The position numbers and the translations under genes were made by a program. Positions 17,072 to 25,642 of a stretch of 64,000 nucleotides of DNA are shown piece by piece (within the stretch, counting starts at the first letter, position 1; each line of letters begins with the position of its first letter). Below the pieces are notes generated by a model that saw nothing but the letters and a program-made list of their open reading frames with translations, made no database searches and was not told the DNA's origin. The stretch is from a bacterium (GTDB taxonomy: Bacteria; Planctomycetota; JAFGQW01), in NCBI GenBank assembly GCA_030426805.1, contig JAUHXU010000002.1, positions 496,001-560,000 on the forward strand. Direction: 5' to 3'.

Positions 17072-17983
17072 TCAAGCGCGCGGCGGTGCGACGGTGTTCT
17101 CGAGCGTGCCGATCCCCTCGACCTCGATCGCGATCCGGTCGCCGATCGCGAGCGGCGTTCCGCGCGCCTTGCCGACACCGGCCGGCGTGCCGGTCGCGAT
17201 CACGTCGCCCGGCAACAGCGGCACGACGCGGCTCACGAACGCGATCGTCTCGTCGATCCGATGGATCATCTCGCCCGTCGATGCGTCCTGGCGCAGCTCG
17301 CCGTTGACCGTGCACCGGATGCGGAGCGCGTGGGGGTCGGGCACCGCGTCGCGCGTCGCGATGCACGGGCCGATCGGGCACGAGCCGGGCATCCACTTGC
17401 CGACGAGCCAGTCGAAGAACGCGTCGCGCTCGACCGGCCTCCGTCCGGGTGCATCGGCGTGCAGTCGCCGTTCGGAGACGTCGTTCACGATCGTGTAGCC
17501 GAAGACGTGGTCGAACGCCCGCTCGGCCGCGATCGCCTCGCCGCCGGTTCCGATCACGACCGCGAGTTCCGCCTCGTAGTCGAGGAAGTCGTTCACGTCG
17601 CGCAGCGGGATCGCACCGCGGTGGTGGTTCAACGTGCCGGCCGGCGGCTTCAGGAAGACCTGCGGGAAGCTACCGGTGCGTTCGGCGTCGCCGCCGCGCT
17701 CGACTGCGTGCGCGCCGTAGTTCCGCGCGAGTGCGAAGATGCGCGGGGGCGCCGGCACCGCCGCGAGCAACGTGACGTCGTCCGGCGCGAGGCGCTCGCT
17801 CGTGGCAGCGAGTGCGGTGCGCGCGAGTTCGCGCGCGACGGCTTCGCCGGCGATGACGGCCATCGCGTCGGGCGGGACGGCCGCGTCGGTCGGCCAGTGT
17901 CGACCGATCGGCGCGACCGCGTCGCCGTCGAGCGCCGCGAGTTCCGGTGCGCGCCCGGAAGCGCGCACCCAAGCGAGCCGCAT
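17072..17983 (-). CDS. Fumarylacetoacetate hydrolase-family protein
   Basis: 303 aa. The FAH fold occupies about residues 85-300: 'FALARNYGAHAVE', the metal-binding 'DYEAELAVVIG', 'FGYTIVNDVSERRL', 'GKWMPGSCPIGP' and 'GDVIATGTPAGVG'. Such enzymes cleave carbon-carbon bonds or decarboxylate/hydrate 2-oxo acids in aromatic catabolism (HpcE, MhpD-like, FAHD). Which reaction applies is not clear because no pathway neighbours are present. ATG at 17983 lies 7 bases after the tricorn-like gene stop, so the two are probably co-transcribed. Confidence 0.9.
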   Translation of the reverse strand: MRLAWVRASGRAPELAALDGDAVAPIGRHWPTDAAVPPDAMAVIAGEAVARELARTALAATSERLAPDDVTLLAAVPAPPRIFALARNYGAHAVERGGDAERTGSFPQVFLKPPAGTLNHHRGAIPLRDVNDFLDYEAELAVVIGTGGEAIAAERAFDHVFGYTIVNDVSERRLHADAPGRRPVERDAFFDWLVGKWMPGSCPIGPCIATRDAVPDPHALRIRCTVNGELRQDASTGEMIHRIDETIAFVSRVVPLLPGDVIATGTPAGVGKARGTPLAIGDRIAIEVEGIGTLENTVAPPRA

Positions 17984-17990
17984 CGCGATG

Positions 17991-20900
17991 CTACTTCGAC
18001 TCGCCGCCGCCCGGCGTCGGCTGGGCGGTGCCGGCACCCGAGGCCGGTTGCGCGTCGGCCCGACGTTCGCGCGCGTAGCGGAGCTTCACGATCGGCTTCT
18101 TCTTCGCGTCGTCGCACTCGCCGAGCAACACCTCGACCGCCTTCTCGAGCTGCCGGTCGATTCCGGCCGGCAACTCGCCGGGCTTCGGCCACACGACGTG
18201 ATCCGGCATCGCGCCGCACAGCTCCATGTCCTCGCCGTCAGGGAGGAACCAGCCGCGGAACGGCACGCGGATCGAGCCCATGTCGAGCACCCGCGCACTG
18301 CCGGTCGAGATCACGCCACCGGCGGTCTGCACGCCGACGAGCTGCCCGCGGCCGAGGTTCTTCACCGCGTGCGAGAAGATCTCGGCGTTGGAGTAGCTGT
18401 TCTGATTGCACAACACGACGATCGGCTTGTGCCACGTCGAGTAGACGCGTCGGTCTTGCGGGTAGCCGCGGCCACCGCGGCGCGGCACCGTGATCGCGTG
18501 ACGCGGTTGGCACAGGACGGTCAGCAGGTGATCGGTCGTCGATCCGCCGCCGTTGTCGCGCACGTCGATGACGAGGCCTTCCTTGCCGTAGCCCACCGCG
18601 TAGATCTCCGCCTCGAACCGCTCGAAGCTCGGCCAGTTCATCCCGGCGATGTGCAGGTAGCCGAGGCGACCCTTCGAGAGCGCCTCGGTCTTGTCGCGGC
18701 CGTCGACGAGCATCTTCTCGTAGAGGAGGCGGCGAACGGCGCGCGTCGACGTCGCGCGGAACGGGATCGTCCGCTTCTTGCCCTTCGCATTCGTCACCGC
18801 GAGGCGGTAGTCGTGGTCGGTCGTCCGGTTGAGCACCGTCGTCAGGTCGGTCTTCGCGTCGACCGCGACGCCGTCGATCGACGTGATCACGTCGCCGACG
18901 CGCAGGCGCGTCTTGCCCTTCTCGGCGGGGCCGCCGGGGATCACGTCGGTGACCCGCAGGCCCGGCTCGTCGCGCTCGAGATCGAAGCGCACCCCGAGGT
19001 GCACCGTCGACGGCTGCCAGGTGCGCGAGCGGGTCGCACCGCCGCGGCGCGCGAAGCGCCCACCGCCGCCGCGCGACGCACGGAATCCCATGTGCGACGC
19101 GTTCAACTCACCGAGCATCATGTTGACGACGGTCTCGAACTCGCGCGTGCCGGCGCAGGCGGCGGCCGCGGGGCGGTACTTCTCCCGGATCGCGTTCCAG
19201 TCGAGGCCGTTGAACTCGCCGTCGTAGAAGCGCTCGCGCATCGTGCCCCACGCGACGTCGAACGCCGCGAGGCGATGTGCGCGGACATCGCGCTCGTCGC
19301 GCACGTCGAACGCGTAGGTCTTACGGCTGCCGGTGGCCGACATCGTCGCCGGCGTGCCGCTGGAGAGGCCGCCGATCGCCTTGGCTTTCGGGATCCAGCG
19401 CGCGCCACTCAGGCCCGACGTGGAGACCTTCTTCGGCGTTCCGCCTTCGGGGATCTTCACGCTGTAGACGCCGCGCGCGCCGTCGACCGTCGCGTTGAAG
19501 TAGAGGCTCTTCGAGTCGAGCGACCAGATCAGGCCGGACTCGCGGCTGTTGCGTACCGAGATGCGGTGGATGCGCTTGTACAGCCGATCGAAGTCGATGC
19601 GGACCGGCTTCGGCTTCTTCTTCGCCGGCGCCTTCTTCTTGGTCGGCTTCTTCTTGTCGTCCTTTTTCTTCTTCTCGTCGTCGTCGCCCTTCGGCGCGGC
19701 GGCCTTCTTCGGCTTGGGCTTCGCCTTCGCGGGCGGATCCTGTGCAGGCGGGTCCTGTTCGCCGCCACGGCGACGCCGGCCGCCACGGCGCGGGCGGTCG
19801 CTCGACGGACGCTGCGCGCCGGTCGAGCCCTTGCCGGCCGACTTGCCCGACTTCATCGCGTCGAGCGCCTTCTTGAGCTTGCGATCGCGCGACGACGTCT
19901 CCTCGTCGTCCTTGCGGAGGTTGACGTAGTAGACGTCCGCCTCGCTGTGGGTCCGCTGCCCGATGAACGCGATCCGTCGCCCGTCGGGCGACCAGACCGG
20001 GCTCGTGTCGCGGTCGGGGTGGCGCGAGACGTTGTAGGGCGGCTTGGAGCCGTCGGCCTTCACGATCCAGACGTCGCTGTTGAAGTCGTTGTCCTGGACC
20101 GAATAGACGAACCACTTGCCGTCGGGCGACCAGTCGTATCGCGGCGCGTTCCACGACGCGACGACCTGTGTCGCATCGGAACCGTCGAGCTTCATCGTCC
20201 ACAGTTCGCCGCCGGCGCGGACGAACGACAGGCGTTTGCCGTCGGGCCGCAGGTCGAGGCTCGACTCGACCGCGTCGTCGTCGGTGATGCGCTTGACGGC
20301 GAACGCGTCGTTGCGCCACCAGTAGTGCTTGGGGTTCTTGCGCGTCGCCTTGAAGATGTCCACGCGACCGCCGCCGGTGCCGATGAAGTAGAGCGCGTTG
20401 CCGTCCTTCGTGAAGCGCACGCCCTGCTGTGCCGAGACGGTGCTCGTCACGCGCCGGGGTTCACGCAGTTCGCGGTCCATCACCCACAGCGCATCGCCGG
20501 CGATGAACGCGATCTGCTTGCCGTCGTCGGTGTAGGCGACCGCGGTGGCCGACTGGAGTCGACGACGCTCCGTCGTCGGGTGCATCGTGTCGCCGTCGTA
20601 GACGAGCGCGATCTTCTTCGCGTCGCCGCCCGCGGTCGGCATCGTCCACAGGTCGAAGCCCATCCGGAAGACGATCGTCGACCCGTCGCGCGACAGGCGC
20701 GGGAACGTCACGTCGTGGTCGCGGAAGCGCGTGAGCTGCGTGCGCTCACCGGACGCGATCGCGAGTTTCCACAGGTTGCGCGAGCCGCTCTTCTCGCTGA
20801 CGTAGTAGAGGTGCGCGCCGTCGGGTGCGAACAGCGGCCACTCGTGCGGGATGCCGTCCTCGGAGACCTTCGCGTAGGTCTTCGCGTCGAGGTCGCGGAT

Positions 20901-21509
20901 CCAGAGCTGGGCTGCGCGCGGGCCGCGGTAGCCGCGGCGCCACCACCGCTCGCCCTCGCGGACGAACGCGATGCGCGTGCCGTCGGGCGAGAGATCGCCG
21001 TCGCGACCGAACGCGTTGAACAACGCGCGCTCGGCGGTGCGTCCGGACCGTTCGATCCGCATGAAGCGACTCGCATGGCGCCAGTGGGCGTCGCGCGACG
21101 CGGTCGCGAGGACGGCGCTGCCGTCGGGATACCAACCCTCAAGGGAGTAGCCGTCGGTGTGCCACGTCAGCTGCGACGGTCGACCGCCGTCGACCGGCAT
21201 CACGTAGATCTGGTTGCCGGCGTCGCGCGTGCTGACGAACGCGATGTGCTTGCCGTCCGGCGAGTAGCGCGGTGTCGCGTCCGTCGCCGTGTGCGTCGTC
21301 AGGCGCATCGCGCGGCCCCCGCCGGTGGAGGCACGCCACAGGTCGCCGTTCCATGCGAACACGACCTGGGCGCCGTCGGGCGACACGTCGAACGACATCG
21401 GCAACCGGATCGGGTCGCCGTCGCCGGCGGCAAGCGTGGGGACGAACGGCGCAGCGACGAGCGCGGCGACGAACGCAATCGGTGCGAGGCGGTGGCGGGC
21501 GGGTTTCAC
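17991..21509 (-). CDS. Tricorn-like S41 protease with TolB-type propeller
   Basis: 1172 aa. Signal peptide (1-28), then two propeller regions of WD40-like PD40 blades with repeated 'SPDG' turns (about 30-330 and 350-560), a Lys/Pro/Ala-rich low-complexity linker (about 560-640), the tricorn C1 domain, a PDZ domain (about 840-905) and the C-terminal S41 peptidase with 'GLVIDVRDNGGGSTTDHLL' and nucleophile Ser in 'NQNSYSNAEIFSHAV' (about residue 1040). Archaeal tricorn degrades proteasome-derived peptides; bacterial relatives such as this are exported and cut peptides outside the cytoplasm. GTG start with GGAGGAAG upstream. Upstream partner of the FAH-family gene. Confidence 0.92.
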   Translation of the reverse strand: MKPARHRLAPIAFVAALVAAPFVPTLAAGDGDPIRLPMSFDVSPDGAQVVFAWNGDLWRASTGGGRAMRLTTHTATDATPRYSPDGKHIAFVSTRDAGNQIYVMPVDGGRPSQLTWHTDGYSLEGWYPDGSAVLATASRDAHWRHASRFMRIERSGRTAERALFNAFGRDGDLSPDGTRIAFVREGERWWRRGYRGPRAAQLWIRDLDAKTYAKVSEDGIPHEWPLFAPDGAHLYYVSEKSGSRNLWKLAIASGERTQLTRFRDHDVTFPRLSRDGSTIVFRMGFDLWTMPTAGGDAKKIALVYDGDTMHPTTERRRLQSATAVAYTDDGKQIAFIAGDALWVMDRELREPRRVTSTVSAQQGVRFTKDGNALYFIGTGGGRVDIFKATRKNPKHYWWRNDAFAVKRITDDDAVESSLDLRPDGKRLSFVRAGGELWTMKLDGSDATQVVASWNAPRYDWSPDGKWFVYSVQDNDFNSDVWIVKADGSKPPYNVSRHPDRDTSPVWSPDGRRIAFIGQRTHSEADVYYVNLRKDDEETSSRDRKLKKALDAMKSGKSAGKGSTGAQRPSSDRPRRGGRRRRGGEQDPPAQDPPAKAKPKPKKAAAPKGDDDEKKKKDDKKKPTKKKAPAKKKPKPVRIDFDRLYKRIHRISVRNSRESGLIWSLDSKSLYFNATVDGARGVYSVKIPEGGTPKKVSTSGLSGARWIPKAKAIGGLSSGTPATMSATGSRKTYAFDVRDERDVRAHRLAAFDVAWGTMRERFYDGEFNGLDWNAIREKYRPAAAACAGTREFETVVNMMLGELNASHMGFRASRGGGGRFARRGGATRSRTWQPSTVHLGVRFDLERDEPGLRVTDVIPGGPAEKGKTRLRVGDVITSIDGVAVDAKTDLTTVLNRTTDHDYRLAVTNAKGKKRTIPFRATSTRAVRRLLYEKMLVDGRDKTEALSKGRLGYLHIAGMNWPSFERFEAEIYAVGYGKEGLVIDVRDNGGGSTTDHLLTVLCQPRHAITVPRRGGRGYPQDRRVYSTWHKPIVVLCNQNSYSNAEIFSHAVKNLGRGQLVGVQTAGGVISTGSARVLDMGSIRVPFRGWFLPDGEDMELCGAMPDHVVWPKPGELPAGIDRQLEKAVEVLLGECDDAKKKPIVKLRYARERRADAQPASGAGTAQPTPGGGESK

Positions 21510-21618
21510 GGCGACTTCCTCCGTACGGGAAGGCGCGTCGCCGGGCGGCGACGCCGGGGAACGGATTGTCCTGCGGCCCGCCAGTCTACGGGTTGGGCCG
21601 CGCCGCCGCCAGGGCTCG

Positions 21619-22782
21619 TCAGCTGGTCGGGGCCGCCTTGCGCCGTGCCCAGCGCTTCAGCGCGTCCTTGACGCGCAGGCGATCGAGGATCGCGAGCAGC
21701 CCGCGTGTCGTCGCCGACGACGTCACGTAGGTCGACGTGAGGAGGGTGCCACGGAGTCCGCGCGGGATCAGCACGAGGTTCACCTCGTCGCGGGCGAGTG
21801 TGCCGAAGCGGGACTTGTGGTCGCCGGTGCCGGTCGAGAAGTCGAATGCGCGCGCCCCCTCGCCGATCAGCGCGTCGAGGACGTCGAGGTGCAGGACCGA
21901 GCCGACCGACTGCTTCGTCCAGTCGGGGTCGAACCCGACGTCGATGTAGTAGTACGTGTCCTCGTAGACGTAGCCGAGCATGAACGCGACCGCTTCGCCG
22001 CGCACGCGGAGCAGGAAGCAGCGCGTCCAACCGAGCCCGGCGAGTGCGCGCATCGTCTCGGCGAGTCGCTCGGGGTCGCGGATGCCGAGCCCGAGGAGGC
22101 GCCACTGGTAGGTGCGCTTGGAGACCTCGACCGCCGCGGCGACGAACGCGTCGATCTGCTCCTCGCGCGTGATCGGTTCGAGCGTCACGTCGTCGTCGGC
22201 GAACTTGCGCAGCTTGCGGCGCTGCCGACGCAGTCCCTCGCGCGTGCGCTTGCTCAGGAGCTTGAGGTAGTCGTCCAGCGTGTCCGGGAGATCGATCGTG
22301 TGGTGCGAGAACGTCTCGCCGTACGGCACGACGTGAAAGCCGGCGCCGTCGACCTCGTCGCGACGATCGGCGCGCAGCCCCTCGAGGTAGAGCACCTCGC
22401 GCGGCTGGAGTTCGGCGCGCACCTGGGCGAGCAGCGCGCGCGTCGCGTCGCGTCGCCACGCGGGATCGGCATCGGCGGCATACTGCGGTCCGCCGAGCAG
22501 AGCGAGCCGGTGCAGCGGCCGTCTCGCGTAGGTGATCTCGCCGAGTTGGAAGCGCAGTGTCCACGGCTGGACCATGAAGGGCGCGTAGCCGCGAACCGTG
22601 TCGCCGTCTTCGAGGAGCCACACGCGCGGACCGCGCTCGGAGCGCCCGCCGCCGCGCAGCAGCCAGTCGGCGGTATGGAAGAGGTGGCGATCGGGACACG
22701 TCGCGAGGAACGTCGCGGCGCGCGACGCGTCGGCGTCGTTCGCGAAGTCGATGCGTCGCCAGGTCGGCTCAGAACGCGTCAT
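21619..22782 (-). CDS. FemAB/BioF2-like acyltransferase (GNAT fold)
   Basis: 387 aa. The sequence has two halves: a first GNAT-like segment around residues 25-140 and a second with 'LLSKRTREGLRRQRRKL' (about 185-205) and 'GEAVAFMLGYVYEDTYYYIDVGFDPDW', typical of the Acetyltransf_6 family (CelD/BioF2-like), which includes FemAB-related proteins found with exopolysaccharide genes. Its role is likely acylation of a sugar or peptide at the envelope. It overlaps the deacetylase upstream by 14 bases, indicating one operon. Confidence 0.82.
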   Translation of the reverse strand: MTRSEPTWRRIDFANDADASRAATFLATCPDRHLFHTADWLLRGGGRSERGPRVWLLEDGDTVRGYAPFMVQPWTLRFQLGEITYARRPLHRLALLGGPQYAADADPAWRRDATRALLAQVRAELQPREVLYLEGLRADRRDEVDGAGFHVVPYGETFSHHTIDLPDTLDDYLKLLSKRTREGLRRQRRKLRKFADDDVTLEPITREEQIDAFVAAAVEVSKRTYQWRLLGLGIRDPERLAETMRALAGLGWTRCFLLRVRGEAVAFMLGYVYEDTYYYIDVGFDPDWTKQSVGSVLHLDVLDALIGEGARAFDFSTGTGDHKSRFGTLARDEVNLVLIPRGLRGTLLTSTYVTSSATTRGLLAILDRLRVKDALKRWARRKAAPTS

Positions 22783-23770
22783 TGAACCGATTCTCCACGA
22801 GGCGACCGAGGGCGCGGTAGGCGGGAACGCGCAGCGACGGCGCAGCGCGTGGTCCGTCGTCGAGCCAGTGCGCCGACTGGCCGAACGTGACGACGTCGAA
22901 GTCGTCGGGTCGCGATGCGAGAAACGCACACAGCGCATCGAACCGACGTTGGTTGACCCGGTTCGGACGCAGCGACGTGAAGCGCGTGTCGTGCTTGGCG
23001 AACTCGAACGGGTGCGTGAGCAGGACGACCGTGTCGACCCGCTCCCGACGGGCGGACTCGAGCAGCGAGCGCATCTCGCCGAACGAGCAGCCGCACACGG
23101 TCAGGTTCTTGCGGTGACGCCAGCCTCCGAGCCGCGCGTCGTCGTACGTGAGGATCGGCACCTCGAGGACCTCCTCGATCCAGTGCCGGCCGCCGGTCAG
23201 GTGCAGCGACGGGTCGGCGGGGGGGTAGACCGCGATCCCGAGGTTGGACGCGAGCCGCAGTCCGGCCGCGTGGATCGCTCGGTAGAGCGGGCGGTCGGCG
23301 CTCAGCGAGCCGGATCGAAACGCGATCGGCCGCGGGACGCCCCAGCGCTCGACGATCGCGAGCCCCTCGTTGATCAGTTCGGTCGCCTCCGCGACCGGCC
23401 GGCCCGCCATCGCGTCGTTCGGTGGCGCGGCGAGCACCCGCTCGCGCCAGTCCGGGTCCGCGAACGTGCGCCAGCACGGGTGGATGTGCAGTTGGACGTC
23501 GTGGCCGCCGTCGTGGAGTTCCCGTGCGATCGATCCCATCGGCGAATCGCCGAAGAAGTGGGACTGCATCGCCTCGACGAAGAACGTGCCGCGCAGACCG
23601 TGGCGTTCGAGCGTCTCGGTCAGGAACCCGATGCCGTGCGAGCGCCCGTCGATCGGGCACCGAACGACCTCGTCCCCGGCCGGATCGAGCCGTGGGTCGG
23701 CGAAACAGCCGGCGATGCTGAACTCGACGTCGACGCTGAGTACGACGGCGGTCTTGTCTATCACGTTCAC
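22769..23770 (-). CDS. Polysaccharide deacetylase family protein (NodB-like)
   Basis: 333 aa. 'VVLSVDVEFS' supplies the first catalytic Asp (residues about 12-15) and 'HDVQLHIHPCW' the metal-binding HxH motif of the NodB/CE4-like fold; 'LRGTFFVE' is also a CE4 phrase. It would remove acetyl groups from an extracellular polysaccharide. The start is GTG 23770 (GTG 23764 is possible). A consensus promoter lies only about 3-8 bases upstream, implying an almost leaderless transcript. First gene of an operon with the FemAB-like gene. Confidence 0.85.
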   Translation of the reverse strand: MNVIDKTAVVLSVDVEFSIAGCFADPRLDPAGDEVVRCPIDGRSHGIGFLTETLERHGLRGTFFVEAMQSHFFGDSPMGSIARELHDGGHDVQLHIHPCWRTFADPDWRERVLAAPPNDAMAGRPVAEATELINEGLAIVERWGVPRPIAFRSGSLSADRPLYRAIHAAGLRLASNLGIAVYPPADPSLHLTGGRHWIEEVLEVPILTYDDARLGGWRHRKNLTVCGCSFGEMRSLLESARRERVDTVVLLTHPFEFAKHDTRFTSLRPNRVNQRRFDALCAFLASRPDDFDVVTFGQSAHWLDDGPRAAPSLRVPAYRALGRLVENRFNDAF

Positions 23771-23779
23771 GGCAAGGCA

Positions 23780-23808
23780 CTTATAAGGGTGGCTCCGACG
23801 GCCTTCAA
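23780..23808 (-). promoter_or_regulatory. Sigma-70-type promoter for the deacetylase operon
   Basis: On the minus strand TTGAAG (23803-23808) and TATAAG (23780-23785) are separated by exactly 17 bases, five of six consensus matches at the -10 and four of six at the -35. The predicted transcript start falls near 23773, at most a few bases before the GTG start. Confidence 0.65.
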
Positions 23809-24329
23809 CCGCGACGCTCGGTTGGGCGGGTTGGCGTTCCCGTGGACCATCGACTCTCCAAATCCGTTGCCTTTACTCCATTTAGACAATTGACCCCCTT
23901 GCCCTCTGCCGGGCAATCTCTTATCGTTAGCGCCTCGCACGGAAGAGGGGCCACGATCCCTGCCGAGTCGCGGCACTGCCCGCTCGCAGTGCCGTCGATC
24001 CACGAACAGTGACATCCGAACGTCGACTCAGGAATCGGTCTCATGAGTCGGGATGACGATTCGGGTGCACGATTCGGTTACACGATATCGTCAGCCTCGG
24101 CTGCGATGCCCGCGTCAGGGCGGCGTCGCACCACCGGGGAATTCGGAACCCAGCCGCCTGTCGTGATGTCCTCCTCAGCCCTCATGCACCCGTTCGCCGC
24201 CGTCGGTTCCGACGTCGGGTCGCGTGCGGAGTGTCTGCGGACGAGTCCTTTGGCGGCGACCCCGCGCCGAACTCACACGGCGCTGGTATCCTCTGGAATG
24301 CCCCGAGAGGGCGCGGAGCAATTCACTTC
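23809..24329. other. AT-richer intergenic region
   Basis: About 520 bases without a convincing gene, and visibly less GC-rich than the coding DNA around 23860-23940. TTGACC (23890-23895) on the plus strand lacks a good -10. TTCGGTTAC occurs at 24073-24081. TATCCT (24287-24292), 38 bases before the next ATG, is a possible -10 without a matching -35. Confidence 0.4.
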
Positions 24330-25607
24330 ATGCAGATCGAAGGAATCGAGTCGGTTCGGTTCGCGGAGCCGGAGTTCGACGCCGGACCTAAGGAGAACGG
24401 AGCGAGCGAGGTAGTGGCCGCGTCGATTCAAGGATTCACGCCTGCGGCGGAGGGCCCGGGCCGTCAAGAGTCGCTGGTGCTCGCGCTCCAGTCGCTGAGC
24501 CGTTTCCACGCCGAGGCGCCTGCACGGCCGGCCGTCGGCTATGACCTGATCTCGGCGCTGACCGGGACGTGCTTCGCCGTCGCGACGAGCCCGACCCAGC
24601 CGTATCCGGGCTGGTGGATCCTCGGATCCCGCGCGCTCTACATCGACTTCGCGTGCACGGGGATCGGCCTCAAGGCCACGTCGCTCGGCCACGCGCCGGT
24701 CGACGCGTCCCACGAAGACGTGGAGACCTACTTCAAGAACGAGCTCTGCCCGAAGATCGTCGAAGAGATCGAGGCCGGTCGACCGGTCCTCGTCCACGGC
24801 GGTTTCCCGAACATCGGTTGGGGCCTGTGGGGCGTCGCGACCCGCGCCGACAAGGACGGCGACGCGATCAAGCTGCACGGCCAGACCTGCTGGTTCCACT
24901 ACGAGCAGCAGCCGATCGGCGAGGAGTTCCCGATCCTCGAGGCCTACCGCATCGAGCCGGGTGATCGTGCCGAGAAGCTGCCGATCCGCGACGTGCTCCG
25001 TCACGCGAACGCGCTCTACCACAACGAGGGCGAGCCGGGCTGGATCACCGGACCGCACGCCTACGATCTGTGGATCGAGAACGCCGAGACCGAGGACCCC
25101 GAGACGTCCGCCGAGGATTTCGCGAACAACCACCGCCAGATGGCGACGTTCGTGCACGACGGGCGTACGACGGCCGGCCAGGTGCTCGATTTCCTCAGCG
25201 AGGAAGTCGCACCGACCGTGCGCCGCAACCTCCCGCCGATCATCGAGCGCAACCGCAAGATCGTGTCGCTGCTCAAGCCGTTCGTCGGCACCGAGGATCC
25301 GGTGACGGTGCTCGGCACGCCGGAGGCGAAGCAGAAGTTCATCGAGGCGCTCAAGACCGTTCGCGACGTCGAGGACGAACTCGCGAAGTGCTACGCCGAG
25401 ATCGCCGAGACGGACGATTGGGAGCGCACGCTCCCGCCCCGCAAGCCGCGCAAGCCCCGCGAGCCGAAGAAGCCGCGCGAGGGCGAGGCCGCCGAGGCAA
25501 AGGCCGAGGCCCCGGCCGCGAAGGCGGAGAAGCGCGACAACCGCACCCCCGAGGAGATCGCGAAGGACGAACTCGCGACGAAGGGGTGGCGGAAGCTCAG
25601 CGAGTGA
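24330..25607 (+). CDS. Protein of unknown function, possible BtrH/C39-like fold
   Basis: 425 aa, cytoplasmic (no signal). The first 330 residues have phrases such as 'GYDLISALTGTCFAVATS', 'EIEAGRPVLVHGG' and 'WGVATRADKDGDAIKLHG', which recall BtrH/DUF4872 proteins and their papain-like C39 fold: an early conserved Cys and a later 'PVL-x-G' strand. This is a weak, unverified resemblance. Residues about 330-380 are helical. The C-terminal 50 residues form a Lys/Pro/Glu/Ala-rich tail (KPRKPREPKKPRE). ATG 24330 is preferred over an in-frame start at 24231, whose leader has non-protein composition. Confidence 0.6.
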   Translation: MQIEGIESVRFAEPEFDAGPKENGASEVVAASIQGFTPAAEGPGRQESLVLALQSLSRFHAEAPARPAVGYDLISALTGTCFAVATSPTQPYPGWWILGSRALYIDFACTGIGLKATSLGHAPVDASHEDVETYFKNELCPKIVEEIEAGRPVLVHGGFPNIGWGLWGVATRADKDGDAIKLHGQTCWFHYEQQPIGEEFPILEAYRIEPGDRAEKLPIRDVLRHANALYHNEGEPGWITGPHAYDLWIENAETEDPETSAEDFANNHRQMATFVHDGRTTAGQVLDFLSEEVAPTVRRNLPPIIERNRKIVSLLKPFVGTEDPVTVLGTPEAKQKFIEALKTVRDVEDELAKCYAEIAETDDWERTLPPRKPRKPREPKKPREGEAAEAKAEAPAAKAEKRDNRTPEEIAKDELATKGWRKLSE

Positions 25608-25642
25608 GGTTTCGTCGCCGATCGCTCGTCGCGCCTGTCGCG

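Noticed and set aside
19600..19800. Lys-rich stretch in the tricorn-like gene as a frameshift
   Set aside because: It stays in frame, and both flanking propeller and protease regions continue normally; low-complexity linkers are common here.
23767..24015. Small minus-strand open frame of 82 codons in the spacer
   Set aside because: Ser/Arg/Gly-biased composition, overlap with a promoter, no ribosome site and no protein-like pattern.
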